Below, in pieces: positions 5,281 to 10,656 of a stretch of 10,656 bases of DNA; the first letter of the stretch is position 1; every line of letters begins with the position of its first letter. Below the pieces are notes generated by a model, which saw nothing but the letters and a program-made list of their open reading frames with translations, searched no databases and had not been told where the DNA came from. Origin of the DNA: Omnitrophica WOR_2 bacterium GWA2_47_8 (GTDB lineage: Bacteria > Omnitrophota > Gorgyraeia > Zapsychrales > GWA2-47-8); the NCBI GenBank assembly GCA_001805375.1, contig MHFY01000025.1:1622-12277 (forward strand), read 5' to 3'. Made by a program: the position numbers and the translations under genes.

Positions 5281-5759
5281 TTCTTCAGTTTTTGTTTTAA
5301 TTTTCTTTCGACGAACGCCGGGACAAACGAGGAAATATCGGCCCCGAGCGCGGCGGCTTCTTTTAATAACGTCGAGGAAATGAAGGAATAATGCTCCGAG
5401 GGCATTAAAAATACGGTCTCGATATCTTCGGCCAGGCGGCGGTTGGTCAGGGCCATCTGAAATTCGTATTCAAAGTCGGAAAGCATACGCAAGCCCCGCA
5501 CCAGGACCCTGCTCTTTCTTTTGCGGGCGAAATCAATGACCAGCCCGTCAAAGGCCTCGACCTTAACGCCCTTCAATTTTTTGGTCGCGTCCCTGAGCAT
5601 GGCGACGCGCTCCTCCAGCGTGAAGAACGGACGCTTTTGGGTGTTTTGGGCGACCGCCACGAGCACATTTTTGAAAATATAGTGCGCCCGTTTGATCAGG
5701 TCGATGTGGCCGTTGGTGACGGGGTCAAAACTGCCGGGATATATTGCGAGTTGGGACAT
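5277..5759 (-). CDS. coaD: Pantetheine-phosphate adenylyltransferase
   Basis: CoaD adenylates 4'-phosphopantetheine to dephospho-CoA, the fourth step of coenzyme A synthesis. The 160 residues match the bacterial family. Visible are YPGSFDPVTNGHIDLIKRA (7-25) with the nucleotide-binding TNGH, RGLRMLSDFEYEFQMALTN (88-106) and EHYSFISSTLLKE (122-134), all diagnostic. The ATG at 5759 gives the family start MSQLAIYPGSFDP; no Shine-Dalgarno sequence is visible before it. It follows rsmD, a common pairing, and overlaps yceD. The link to the lipid genes downstream is functional, because FabD and FabH use CoA thioesters. Confidence 0.97.
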   Translation of the reverse strand: MSQLAIYPGSFDPVTNGHIDLIKRAHYIFKNVLVAVAQNTQKRPFFTLEERVAMLRDATKKLKGVKVEAFDGLVIDFARKRKSRVLVRGLRMLSDFEYEFQMALTNRRLAEDIETVFLMPSEHYSFISSTLLKEAAALGADISSFVPAFVERKLKQKLKK

Positions 5760-5777
5760 TTTGGGTTAGTGATAATC

Positions 5778-5845
5778 GAAGCCGGATGTCAGAGGCCGGA
5801 GGTCAGAAAGCTCTTTCGGACTTCTGACTTCTTGCGTCAGGCTTC
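5778..5845. repeat. GAAGTCA heptad hairpin in the rsmD-coaD gap
   Basis: The left arm at 5778-5810 and right arm at 5813-5845 are both 33 bases and pair almost throughout, across a 2-base loop. Units of seven (GAAGCCG, GATGTCA and variants) are in phase. The right arm covers the last three rsmD sense codons and its stop codon (5837-5845). Confidence 0.88.
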
Positions 5846-6406
5846 TTTATATACAGTTAATACCGTAGAACCATACCATTTCCGCTTTATAGCAAAAAAT
5901 CTACCTTCCTTTTCAGGTAGAATTTCGCGCTTGTGATGCTCGACAACTATGATCGAATCGGGGTGTAATATATCATAGCCGTTTAGCTGTTTCAAGGCTT
6001 TTTTTGCCAGGTCCTCGTGGTACGGCGGGTCGATGAACACCACGTCAAACTTCCTTTTATCTTCCGCGAGCTGGCTTAATGCTATAAACACATCTGTGCC
6101 AAGGATTTGGATGCTCTCCCGGTCAAAGTCCGGGACCGAGTAAGAGATAGATTCCAGGTTCTTTTCCATTGTCTTGATGCACAGCGGGTCGTGATCGACC
6201 AAGGTCACCTCCCGCGCGCCCCGGGAAAAGGCCTCCAACCCCACGGCCCCGCTGCCGCTAAAAAGCTCCAGGAAGGACACGCCGGTGAAGTCCTGGCCCA
6301 GGATGTCAAAGACCGCCTTGCGCACCAGGTTCTGCGTGGGCCGGACGTCCATGCCTTTGGGGGTGAAGAGAATTTTATTTTTTAATTTGCCGGTAGTGAT
6401 CTTCAT
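5837..6406 (-). CDS. rsmD: 16S rRNA (guanine-966-N2) methyltransferase
   Basis: RsmD adds a methyl group to N2 of G966 in 16S rRNA of the assembled small subunit, using S-adenosylmethionine. The 189 residues match the family. The AdoMet loop is FLELFSGSGAVGLEAFSRGA (45-64), the next strand ends in VDHD (70-73), and the catalytic DPPY is at 126-129 in VVFIDPPY. The N-terminal ITTGKLKN and MDVRPTQNLVRKAVFDIL are characteristic. The ATG at 6406 fits the family start; no Shine-Dalgarno sequence is seen. Its position between recG and coaD is a common order. The C-terminus KEA and the stop codon are encoded by the arm of a heptad hairpin, so the very end may be element-derived. Confidence 0.96.
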   Translation of the reverse strand: MKITTGKLKNKILFTPKGMDVRPTQNLVRKAVFDILGQDFTGVSFLELFSGSGAVGLEAFSRGAREVTLVDHDPLCIKTMEKNLESISYSVPDFDRESIQILGTDVFIALSQLAEDKRKFDVVFIDPPYHEDLAKKALKQLNGYDILHPDSIIVVEHHKREILPEKEGRFFAIKRKWYGSTVLTVYKEA

Positions 6407-6420
6407 AATTTGAGTCGCTC

Positions 6421-6474
6421 GTCGTTCGTGAAGCGTGAAGCGGACGAACGACGCTTCACGAGAGACGCTTCACG
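6421..6474. repeat. CGTGAAG heptad hairpin in the recG-rsmD gap
   Basis: CGTGAAG occurs at 6427-6433 and 6434-6440. Its inverse CGCTTCACG occurs at 6452-6460 and 6466-6474, 14 bases apart. An extra pairing GTCGTTCG/CGAACGAC adds a stem (6421-6428 and 6444-6451). The array ends 3 bases before the recG TAG stop. Confidence 0.82.
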
Positions 6475-6477
6475 CCC

Positions 6478-8628
6478 CTAGCCACTTTCCGCCATCTTTA
6501 AATACCCAGGATACCGTTTCTGAGCCACGAGTCTGATCGGGGCATTCAAGGGTTTTTCTAATTTCGGATCTTCTTTGGTCAAACTTAAGGCCTCGTCCCG
6601 GGCCAATTTTAAAATGTCCATTTGCGCCACGGGATCGGCGATCTTCAATTCACTTAAGCCGTGCTGGCTGCGGCCGAAATACTGCCCCGGCCCGCGGATC
6701 TTCAGGTCCTCTTCCGCGATCTTAAAACCGTCGGTGGTGGACAAAACCGCGTCCAGGCGCGCCTTTGCCTGCGGGGTCGTTGGTTCAGCGACGAGGATGC
6801 ACAGCGCGTCCGCTTGTCCGCGGCCGACCCGACCGCGCAGCTGGTGTAGCTGCGAGAGGCCGAAACGCTCCGCGTGCTCCACCACCATAATATTGCAGTC
6901 CGGCACGTCCACGCCGACCTCCAGGACCGTGGTCGCGACCAGAATGTGGGTCTCTTTATTTTTAAACTTGCGCATTATTTCGTCGGTGTCCTGGCGCTTC
7001 ATTTGGCCGTGGATCAGGCCCACCTTGAATTCCTTAAATTCCTTTTGGCAGAATTGTTTGAACATCTTCTGCGCGGCCTTGACGCCGACGCCCTGAATGG
7101 GGTCGGCGCCCCGACCCTTTTCCTCATGGTCCGTTGGGAAGCGTCGGGGAGTCCAAGTTTCCGACTCTTCGATGATCGGGTAAACAATGTACGCCTGCCC
7201 GCCTTTCTTGACCAGGTCGCGGATAATTTTGTACACCTCGTCCGACTGTTCGATGGTGTACATTTCCGTTTTGATCTTGCCGCGGCCTTTGGGCATTTCA
7301 TCCAGGGTGGAAATATCCAGGTCCCCGTAGACCGTCATCGACAGCGTGCGCGGGATCGGGGTCGCGGTCATCACCAAAATGTGCGGGCTCTTTCCTTTGC
7401 CGGCCAGCAGGGCGCGCTGCTGGACCCCGAACTTGTGCTGCTCGTCCACCACCACGTAACTCAAATCCTTGAATTCAATGTTCTCGCTCAAAAGCGCGTG
7501 CGTGCCGATGAGAAGATCAATTTTACCATTTTTTAATTGAGCCAGGACCTCTTCCTTTTCTTTTTTATTCATCTGGCTGATCAGAAGCGCGATCTTCAGG
7601 TCTTTAAACGGGCCGCTCTTGAGGAATTCCTGAATGGATAAATAATGCTGGCGCGCCAAGATTTCCGTCGGGGCCATGATGGCGGATTGAAACCCGCTGG
7701 AAAAGGCGGCCACGCACCCAAAAAACGAGACGATCGTTTTCCCTGAACCGACATCGCCCTGCAGGAGCCGCAGCATCGGGACATCCTGTTTCAGGTCCTC
7801 GCTCATCTCTTTGATCACGCGCTCCTGGGCCTTGGTCAGGGAGAACGGAAAGCCCTTGGCAAATTGTTTCACCAGCTCTTCCGGGATACGGTGGCTGATG
7901 CCGGTCTTTGTTTTGACACTTAATTTCCGCAGGATCGCCGAGACCTGAAAAAAGAAAAATTCCTCGAAGCACAGGCGTTTGTACGCGCCCTCCTGTTCCG
8001 GCAGAGTTTCCGGAAAATGCAAACTCTGGATCGTGCGTTTGGTGTTAGACAGCTTGTACTTATTGCGCACCGCAACCGGCAGAAAATCTTTTAAGTCAGC
8101 GCTGTGCTTGTCCAGGCAATTGAAAATGATCTTGCGCAGATACCGCTGGCTTAACCCGCGGGTCAAAGGATAGATCGGCACGATGCGGCCGATATTCAAA
8201 TTATCCTTTTCGTCATCGCTGATGATCTCATATTCCGGAGATATCATCTGCAGGCGGTTCTTGTACGTCTGCACGCGGCCGTACACCACCACCGACGTGC
8301 CGGGCTTAAAATAATACGACAGGAAAGGCATGTTAAACCAAACACAGGTCAGGCGGCCCTGTTTGTCATCCAGGGTGATCTCAAAGACATGTTTCTTGGT
8401 GTACCAGCTTCTTCGGGCGTCAGAGACCAGGACTTTTCCAGTCGTGGTCTGCCATTCACCCGCTTTAAGCTGGGCGATCGAGGTCATGACACGCCGGTCT
8501 TCGTAACGCCGCGGAAAGAAATAAAGCAGGTCTTCTATTGTCTCAACACCCAGGTTGGAAAAAAGTTTTTTTCTGGCAGGCCCGACACCTTTGAGATATT
8601 GGATGGAGGTTTTGTCAATGGATTGCAT
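6478..8628 (-). CDS. recG: ATP-dependent DNA helicase RecG
   Basis: RecG reverses stalled replication forks and moves branched DNA junctions. In order along 716 residues: the helix-hairpin-helix-like start (LKGVGPARKKL), wedge OB domain (about 55-150), Walker A GDVGSGKT (291-298), motif Ia APTEILARQH, DEQH box (395-398), TATPIPRTL (421-429), then the second RecA-like domain with ATTVLEVGVDVP (565-576), QLRGRVGRG (596-604) and the C-terminal TRG region (FKIAEEDLKIRGPGQYFG). The family is usually about 680-695 residues. The excess is explained by about 25 residues inserted at 491-515, between IIEESE and VKAAQ, encoded by a palindromic segment (7084-7158). The start ATG at 8628 has only a weak upstream purine tract. 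It heads the recG-to-fabD run, after a terminator. Confidence 0.96.
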   Translation of the reverse strand: MQSIDKTSIQYLKGVGPARKKLFSNLGVETIEDLLYFFPRRYEDRRVMTSIAQLKAGEWQTTTGKVLVSDARRSWYTKKHVFEITLDDKQGRLTCVWFNMPFLSYYFKPGTSVVVYGRVQTYKNRLQMISPEYEIISDDEKDNLNIGRIVPIYPLTRGLSQRYLRKIIFNCLDKHSADLKDFLPVAVRNKYKLSNTKRTIQSLHFPETLPEQEGAYKRLCFEEFFFFQVSAILRKLSVKTKTGISHRIPEELVKQFAKGFPFSLTKAQERVIKEMSEDLKQDVPMLRLLQGDVGSGKTIVSFFGCVAAFSSGFQSAIMAPTEILARQHYLSIQEFLKSGPFKDLKIALLISQMNKKEKEEVLAQLKNGKIDLLIGTHALLSENIEFKDLSYVVVDEQHKFGVQQRALLAGKGKSPHILVMTATPIPRTLSMTVYGDLDISTLDEMPKGRGKIKTEMYTIEQSDEVYKIIRDLVKKGGQAYIVYPIIEESETWTPRRFPTDHEEKGRGADPIQGVGVKAAQKMFKQFCQKEFKEFKVGLIHGQMKRQDTDEIMRKFKNKETHILVATTVLEVGVDVPDCNIMVVEHAERFGLSQLHQLRGRVGRGQADALCILVAEPTTPQAKARLDAVLSTTDGFKIAEEDLKIRGPGQYFGRSQHGLSELKIADPVAQMDILKLARDEALSLTKEDPKLEKPLNAPIRLVAQKRYPGYLKMAESG
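7084..7158 (-). repeat. Palindromic element inserted in frame in recG
   Basis: This 75-base segment encodes residues 491-515, absent from RecG as I know it: in E. coli only about four residues lie between ESE and QAAE. Two hairpins show that it is an element. GGGTCGG (7100-7106) pairs with CCGACCC (7111-7117). In an alternative fold, CCCCGACCCTTTTCC (7109-7123) pairs with GGGAAGCGTCGGGG (7136-7149) with small bulges. It keeps the frame and has no stop codon. It resembles in style the Rickettsia palindromic elements that insert into genes; the family here is not one I can name. Confidence 0.65.
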
Positions 8629-8645
8629 ATTCGTCTTATGTCGTC

Positions 8646-8750
8646 CGTGAAGCGTGAAGCGTTTATTATATTAAAATAAAAAAAGCAAGGTCATTATAAC
8701 ACCTTGCTTTGCCGTATTCACGAATTACGCTTCACGCGCGACGATTCACG
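8646..8750. repeat. CGTGAAG heptad arrays flanking the terminator before recG
   Basis: CGTGAAG lies at 8646-8652 and 8653-8659. The inverse NTTCACG occurs at 8716-8722, 8730-8736 and 8744-8750, each 14 bases apart. The arms enclose the terminator at 8678-8710. This is the same unit as in the recG-rsmD gap, so recG is bracketed by one repeat family. Confidence 0.8.
8678..8710 (-). terminator. Intrinsic terminator after the Minf_1886-family gene
   Basis: On the minus strand AAAGCAAGGT (8710-8701) pairs perfectly with ACCTTGCTTT (8691-8682) around a 9-base loop, followed by seven T (8684-8678) and an AT-rich stretch. This is a strong Rho-independent terminator. It ends the Minf_1886 transcript and implies that recG has its own promoter. 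The loop itself reads TGTTATAATG, an extended -10-like sequence. Confidence 0.85.
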
Positions 8751-8752
8751 TT

Positions 8753-9145
8753 TTAGCGCATGCGGCTGATCTTCTTCGCGAGGCTGTGGCGGTATTTGTG
8801 CTCGAAGACTTCCTTGAAATCAAACCCATTGAGGAAGTGTTCATGCTTGTCGTCTTCGGTCTTGCTTAAAACTTTGTGCTCCACTAGATTAAAAACAATG
8901 TTGCCGAAATCCTCGGTGTTTTCAATGCCCCAGTGCTTCAGGACGGTCAAGGTCATGGGCCCGAATTTTTCGAGCAAAAGAAGCTGGATGCCTTTTAATA
9001 ATTCCGGCCCGCTGACATGTTTGGAACGTTTTAATTTTCTTTGGGTGAAAGTGAGAGATTCCATCACGAACTCGTAGGCTTCTCTTCGATATCGAGGGTC
9101 TTGGTCGCAGATGCGTTCAACGATCTCGTAAAACTCGTTGTTCAT
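8753..9145 (-). CDS. Minf_1886 family protein, function unknown
   Basis: The 130 residues match the Minf_1886 family, described as restricted to Planctomycetes and Verrucomicrobia and without known function. Recognisable stretches are FYEIVERICDQDPRYRREAYEFV (5-27), HVSGPELLKGI (43-53), FGPMTLTVLKHWGI (61-74) and TEDFGNIVFNLVEHKVLSKTEDD (77-99). The protein is soluble, helical and has a basic C-terminus that extends past the usual end. The ATG at 9145 is chosen because AAGGA lies about 9 bases upstream; an in-frame TTG at 9151 would leave only 3 bases. The leader can fold so that the ribosome binding site is paired (9147-9195). The gene is alone in its transcript, with a promoter candidate at 9249-9276 and a terminator at 8678-8710. 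Confidence 0.88.
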   Translation of the reverse strand: MNNEFYEIVERICDQDPRYRREAYEFVMESLTFTQRKLKRSKHVSGPELLKGIQLLLLEKFGPMTLTVLKHWGIENTEDFGNIVFNLVEHKVLSKTEDDKHEHFLNGFDFKEVFEHKYRHSLAKKISRMR

Positions 9146-9146
9146 T

Positions 9147-9195
9147 CCCAATTTTCCTTAAATTTAAACCCAACTTGCCTAAAGAGGAAATTGGG
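9147..9195 (-). promoter_or_regulatory. Leader hairpin that pairs the ribosome binding site
   Basis: On the minus strand CCCAATTTCCT (9195-9185) pairs with AGGAAAATTGGG (9158-9147) with one bulge. The AGGA in the second arm is the Shine-Dalgarno sequence of the Minf_1886-family gene. A further TTGGG in the loop could compete for CCCAA, giving two alternative folds. Translational control is inferred. Confidence 0.5.
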
Positions 9196-9199
9196 ATTA

Positions 9200-9276
9200 G
9201 TACTTATTACTGCTGAAATATTTAGAGAAAATAAGTACATATAATGGTATTCTAACAAATAAATTTTAAAATACAA
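9200..9276 (-). promoter_or_regulatory. Candidate promoter and operator-like palindrome of the Minf_1886-family gene
   Basis: On the minus strand TTGTAT (9276-9271), 16 bases, then TAGAAT (9254-9249) make a plausible sigma-70 promoter in a very AT-rich stretch. Just downstream, GTACTTATT (9200-9208) and AATAAGTAC (9230-9238) are perfect 9-base inverted arms; they could be a leader hairpin or an operator. Confidence 0.4.
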
Positions 9277-9447
9277 AAAATTTTAAAAAATATTTTACGC
9301 CCTTGAGGTTATCTTTGGCATATTGGTCTTTTCCTTATCAAAATGCACAATGAGGAAACCAATATTAAGACCTTTGTTCTCTAGAAAAAAGACCTAATAT
9401 TGACTTCCATATTGCATTTTGTAGTGCAAAGGTCAATAATAGCACGT
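9277..9447. other. AT-rich divergent intergenic region with nested inverted repeats
   Basis: No gene is seen here. TATTGGT (9321-9327) pairs with ACCAATA (9358-9364), extended by TTCCT/AGGAA. An overlapping pair CAATATTA (9360-9367) and TAATATTG (9395-9402) shares the ACCAATATTA segment, so the two folds exclude each other. The region lies upstream of the membrane protein gene and may hold its promoter and an operator. I see no convincing -10 and -35 pair. Confidence 0.5.
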
Positions 9448-9927
9448 ATGAAAAACGCGGCGGACCAAAAACCCGGCTTCGGATGGAAAAGCTACCTGGC
9501 CTTTTTTTCGATCGTCATGATCCAGCAGGCGATCGACTTCTTTGCCCCCAACTCCGAGGTCACTCTGTATTACCGCATCATGCGGGCCTTTGACCCAACG
9601 CTGGCATACATGCACTGGTGCAACCTCCTGTCGGTTGTTTTCAATCTTTTGGCCATTGCCCCGGTGTTCCTTTTTGTTTACCGGGTGCAGATCTTAAAAC
9701 CGCAGGTGTGGCAAGCCATTATCCTGCTGCGGCTTGTTTTTGAATTCACCGGCCATTCCTTTGATGTGGTGTGTTTCAAATCCGTGCTCTTCACGGCCCC
9801 GGAAGCCGCCGCCCAGATAGCCATTGCGATCCTGATCATCCTTATCCCATCGTATTGGGCGGGGTTTTGGTACGCCTTCGGGCAGGATAAAATATTTTCC
9901 AAACAACCTCTGCTGTTCAAGAACTAA
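9448..9927 (+). CDS. Small multi-pass membrane protein, function unknown
   Basis: The 159 residues have about four hydrophobic segments: 16-33, 57-79, 87-108 and 119-143. A charged N-terminus (MKNAADQKPGFGWK) and a short polar C-terminus follow the pattern of an integral inner-membrane protein. Aromatic and His/Asp residues (YMHWCN at 54-59, TGHSFDVV at 101-108) lie at segment edges. I do not recognise the family. The ATG at 9448 has AAAGG about 15 bases upstream; a TTG at 9400 would add 16 residues and overlap an inverted repeat, so the ATG is preferred. It is the only complete plus-strand gene found here and converges on the rRNA operon, whose terminator starts 26 bases after its stop codon. 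Confidence 0.7.
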   Translation: MKNAADQKPGFGWKSYLAFFSIVMIQQAIDFFAPNSEVTLYYRIMRAFDPTLAYMHWCNLLSVVFNLLAIAPVFLFVYRVQILKPQVWQAIILLRLVFEFTGHSFDVVCFKSVLFTAPEAAAQIAIAILIILIPSYWAGFWYAFGQDKIFSKQPLLFKN

Positions 9928-9953
9928 AAACTTTCGGCGGGCTTTCCCCTTTA

Positions 9954-9991
9954 CAATAAAAAACCCCAGGCTCATTTCTGAACCTGGGGTT
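9954..9991 (-). terminator. Intrinsic terminator of the rRNA operon
   Basis: On the minus strand AACCCCAGG (9991-9983) and CCTGGGGTT (9970-9962) form a perfect 9-base GC-rich stem with a 12-base loop, followed by TTTTTTATTG. It starts about 12 bases after the end of 5S rRNA. On the plus strand the stem is followed only by a weak T-rich stretch, so action on the converging gene is less likely. Confidence 0.9.
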
Positions 9992-10002
9992 CTATATTTA
10001 AT

Positions 10003-10116
10003 CCGGTAACTTTCTACTCTCCCATAGCTTTGCAACTATAGTACCATCGACCACGAAGGGCTTAACTTCCGTATTCGGAATGGGAACGGGTGTGACCCCT
10101 TCTGCAACGTTACCGA
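10003..10116 (-). rRNA. rrf: 5S ribosomal RNA
   Basis: On the minus strand the about 114-base sequence has the 5S signature CCGAATACGGAAGTTAAGC. The ends pair to make helix I: CGGTAAC near the start (10115-10109) with GTTACCG near the end (10010-10004). GTCACACCCGTTCCC and the GGTACT and GGGAGAGTAG segments fit loops B to E. Exact termini are estimates. Confidence 0.95.
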
Positions 10117-10132
10117 AAATCTTCTTTTTAAA

Positions 10133-10212
10133 GAAGCGAGAAGCAGGAAGTCCGAAGCCAGAAACGGCAAAAATTCTTTCTGACTTCTGGCATCTTGCAT
10201 CTGACTTCTTGC
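10133..10212. repeat. GAAGTCA heptad hairpin inside the 23S-5S spacer
   Basis: Four and a half units of seven (GAAGCGA, GAAGCAG and variants) at 10133-10164 face five complementary units at 10177-10212 (TTTCTGA, CTTCTGG and variants), with a 12-base loop. The spacer of about 160 bases between 23S and 5S is mostly this repeat plus an AT-rich hairpin at 10257-10280 next to the 23S end. It would be transcribed with the rRNA precursor. Confidence 0.85.
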
Positions 10213-10275
10213 AAAAATAAATTCGACAATTAAGTAATATAAAGCGAACGCGAAGAACCTTAAAATATTATTTTA

Positions 10276-10656
10276 AAGGTCAAGCTGTCGGCAAATTAGT
10301 ACTGCTTAGCTAAAAGCCTATTAAGCTCTTACACACGCAGCCTATCAACCTCGTAGTCTACAAGGTGCCTTTCTCCCTTACGGGAATCGATACTTAATCT
10401 TGAGGGGGGCTTCGCACTTAGATGCATTCAGCGCTTATCCCTTCCGAACATGGCTACCCAGCCATTACCCTTGGCAGGATAGCTGGAACACCAGAGGTTC
10501 GTATCTCCCGGTCCTCTCGTACTAAGGAGATCTCCTCTTCAAGTATCACACGCCCACATCAGATAGAGACCGAACTGTCTCACGACGTTCTAAACCCAGC
10601 TCGCGTACCCTTTTAACCGGCGAACAGCCGGACCCTTGGGACCTTGTTCAGCCCCA
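10276..10656 (-). rRNA. rrl: 23S ribosomal RNA, 3' part (runs off the window)
   Basis: The minus strand carries the 3' domain VI region of 23S rRNA. The sarcin-ricin loop AGTACGAGAGGACC is at 10523-10510. The 3' end pattern GTACTAATTTGCCG, GCTTGACC corresponds to the terminal helix of 23S. The 3' terminus is placed near 10276-10278 by comparison with the E. coli end (GGCTTAACCTT). The 5' part lies outside the window. The visible part contains no intervening sequence. Confidence 0.95.

Noticed and set aside
6874..7536. Plus-strand open frame of 220 codons over recG
   Set aside because: Antisense to conserved RecG motifs; the His/Asp/Leu-rich product has no family features.
9400..9447. TTG start at 9400 for the membrane protein
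   Set aside because: It lies inside an inverted repeat, has no ribosome binding site, and adds residues unlike the hydrophilic start at the ATG at 9448.

Overview
This is bacterial DNA. Its gene content and order suggest a chromosome from the Planctomycetes-Verrucomicrobia side of the tree, possibly Omnitrophota. The main evidence is a Minf_1886-type protein (a family described as restricted to Planctomycetes and Verrucomicrobia), an S23-type four-helix-bundle protein, and intergenic spaces crowded with short repeats. The taxonomic placement is inference; the partial 23S rRNA at the right end would settle it.

Layout, right to left. An rRNA operon on the minus strand contributes the 3' end of 23S (10276-10656), a repeat-bearing spacer, 5S (about 10003-10116) and an intrinsic terminator (9954-9991). 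A small membrane protein (9448-9927, plus strand) converges on it. An AT-rich divergent control region (about 9146-9447) separates that gene from a minus-strand gene cluster: Minf_1886-family gene, terminator, then recG, rsmD, coaD, yceD (DUF177), rpmF, plsX, fabH, an S23-type gene, fabD. After fabD come about 640 bases without a normal gene, filled with palindromes and a small remnant of a fabD 3' end. A promoter and the 5' end of a secreted beta-helix-like protein (1-299) follow.

How the genes work together. RecG (fork rescue), RsmD (16S rRNA methylation), CoaD (coenzyme A synthesis), YceD and L32 (ribosome), then PlsX, FabH and FabD (start of fatty acid and phospholipid synthesis) form the widespread cluster linking ribosome production to lipid synthesis. 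CoaD supplies the CoA needed for acetyl-CoA and malonyl-CoA. FabD makes malonyl-ACP, FabH performs the first condensation, and PlsX converts acyl-ACP to acyl-phosphate for phospholipids.

The striking part lies between the genes. In the run from recG to fabD, every gap carries an inverted repeat except coaD/yceD, which overlap by 4 bases. Most repeats are built from 7-base units in tandem, with an inverted partner array. There are four unit families (about GTAAGGG, GAAGTCA, CGTGAAG and CACAGAT) at eight places, one of them inside the 23S-5S spacer. One pair of GTAAGGG arrays encloses the S23-type gene, while a similar pair at 4811-4870 is an empty hairpin. A second family of two-part hairpins lies after fabD and after rpmF. 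A palindromic segment has entered the recG reading frame and adds about 25 residues. Together these suggest active or recently active small palindromic elements, possibly linked to the S23-type protein.
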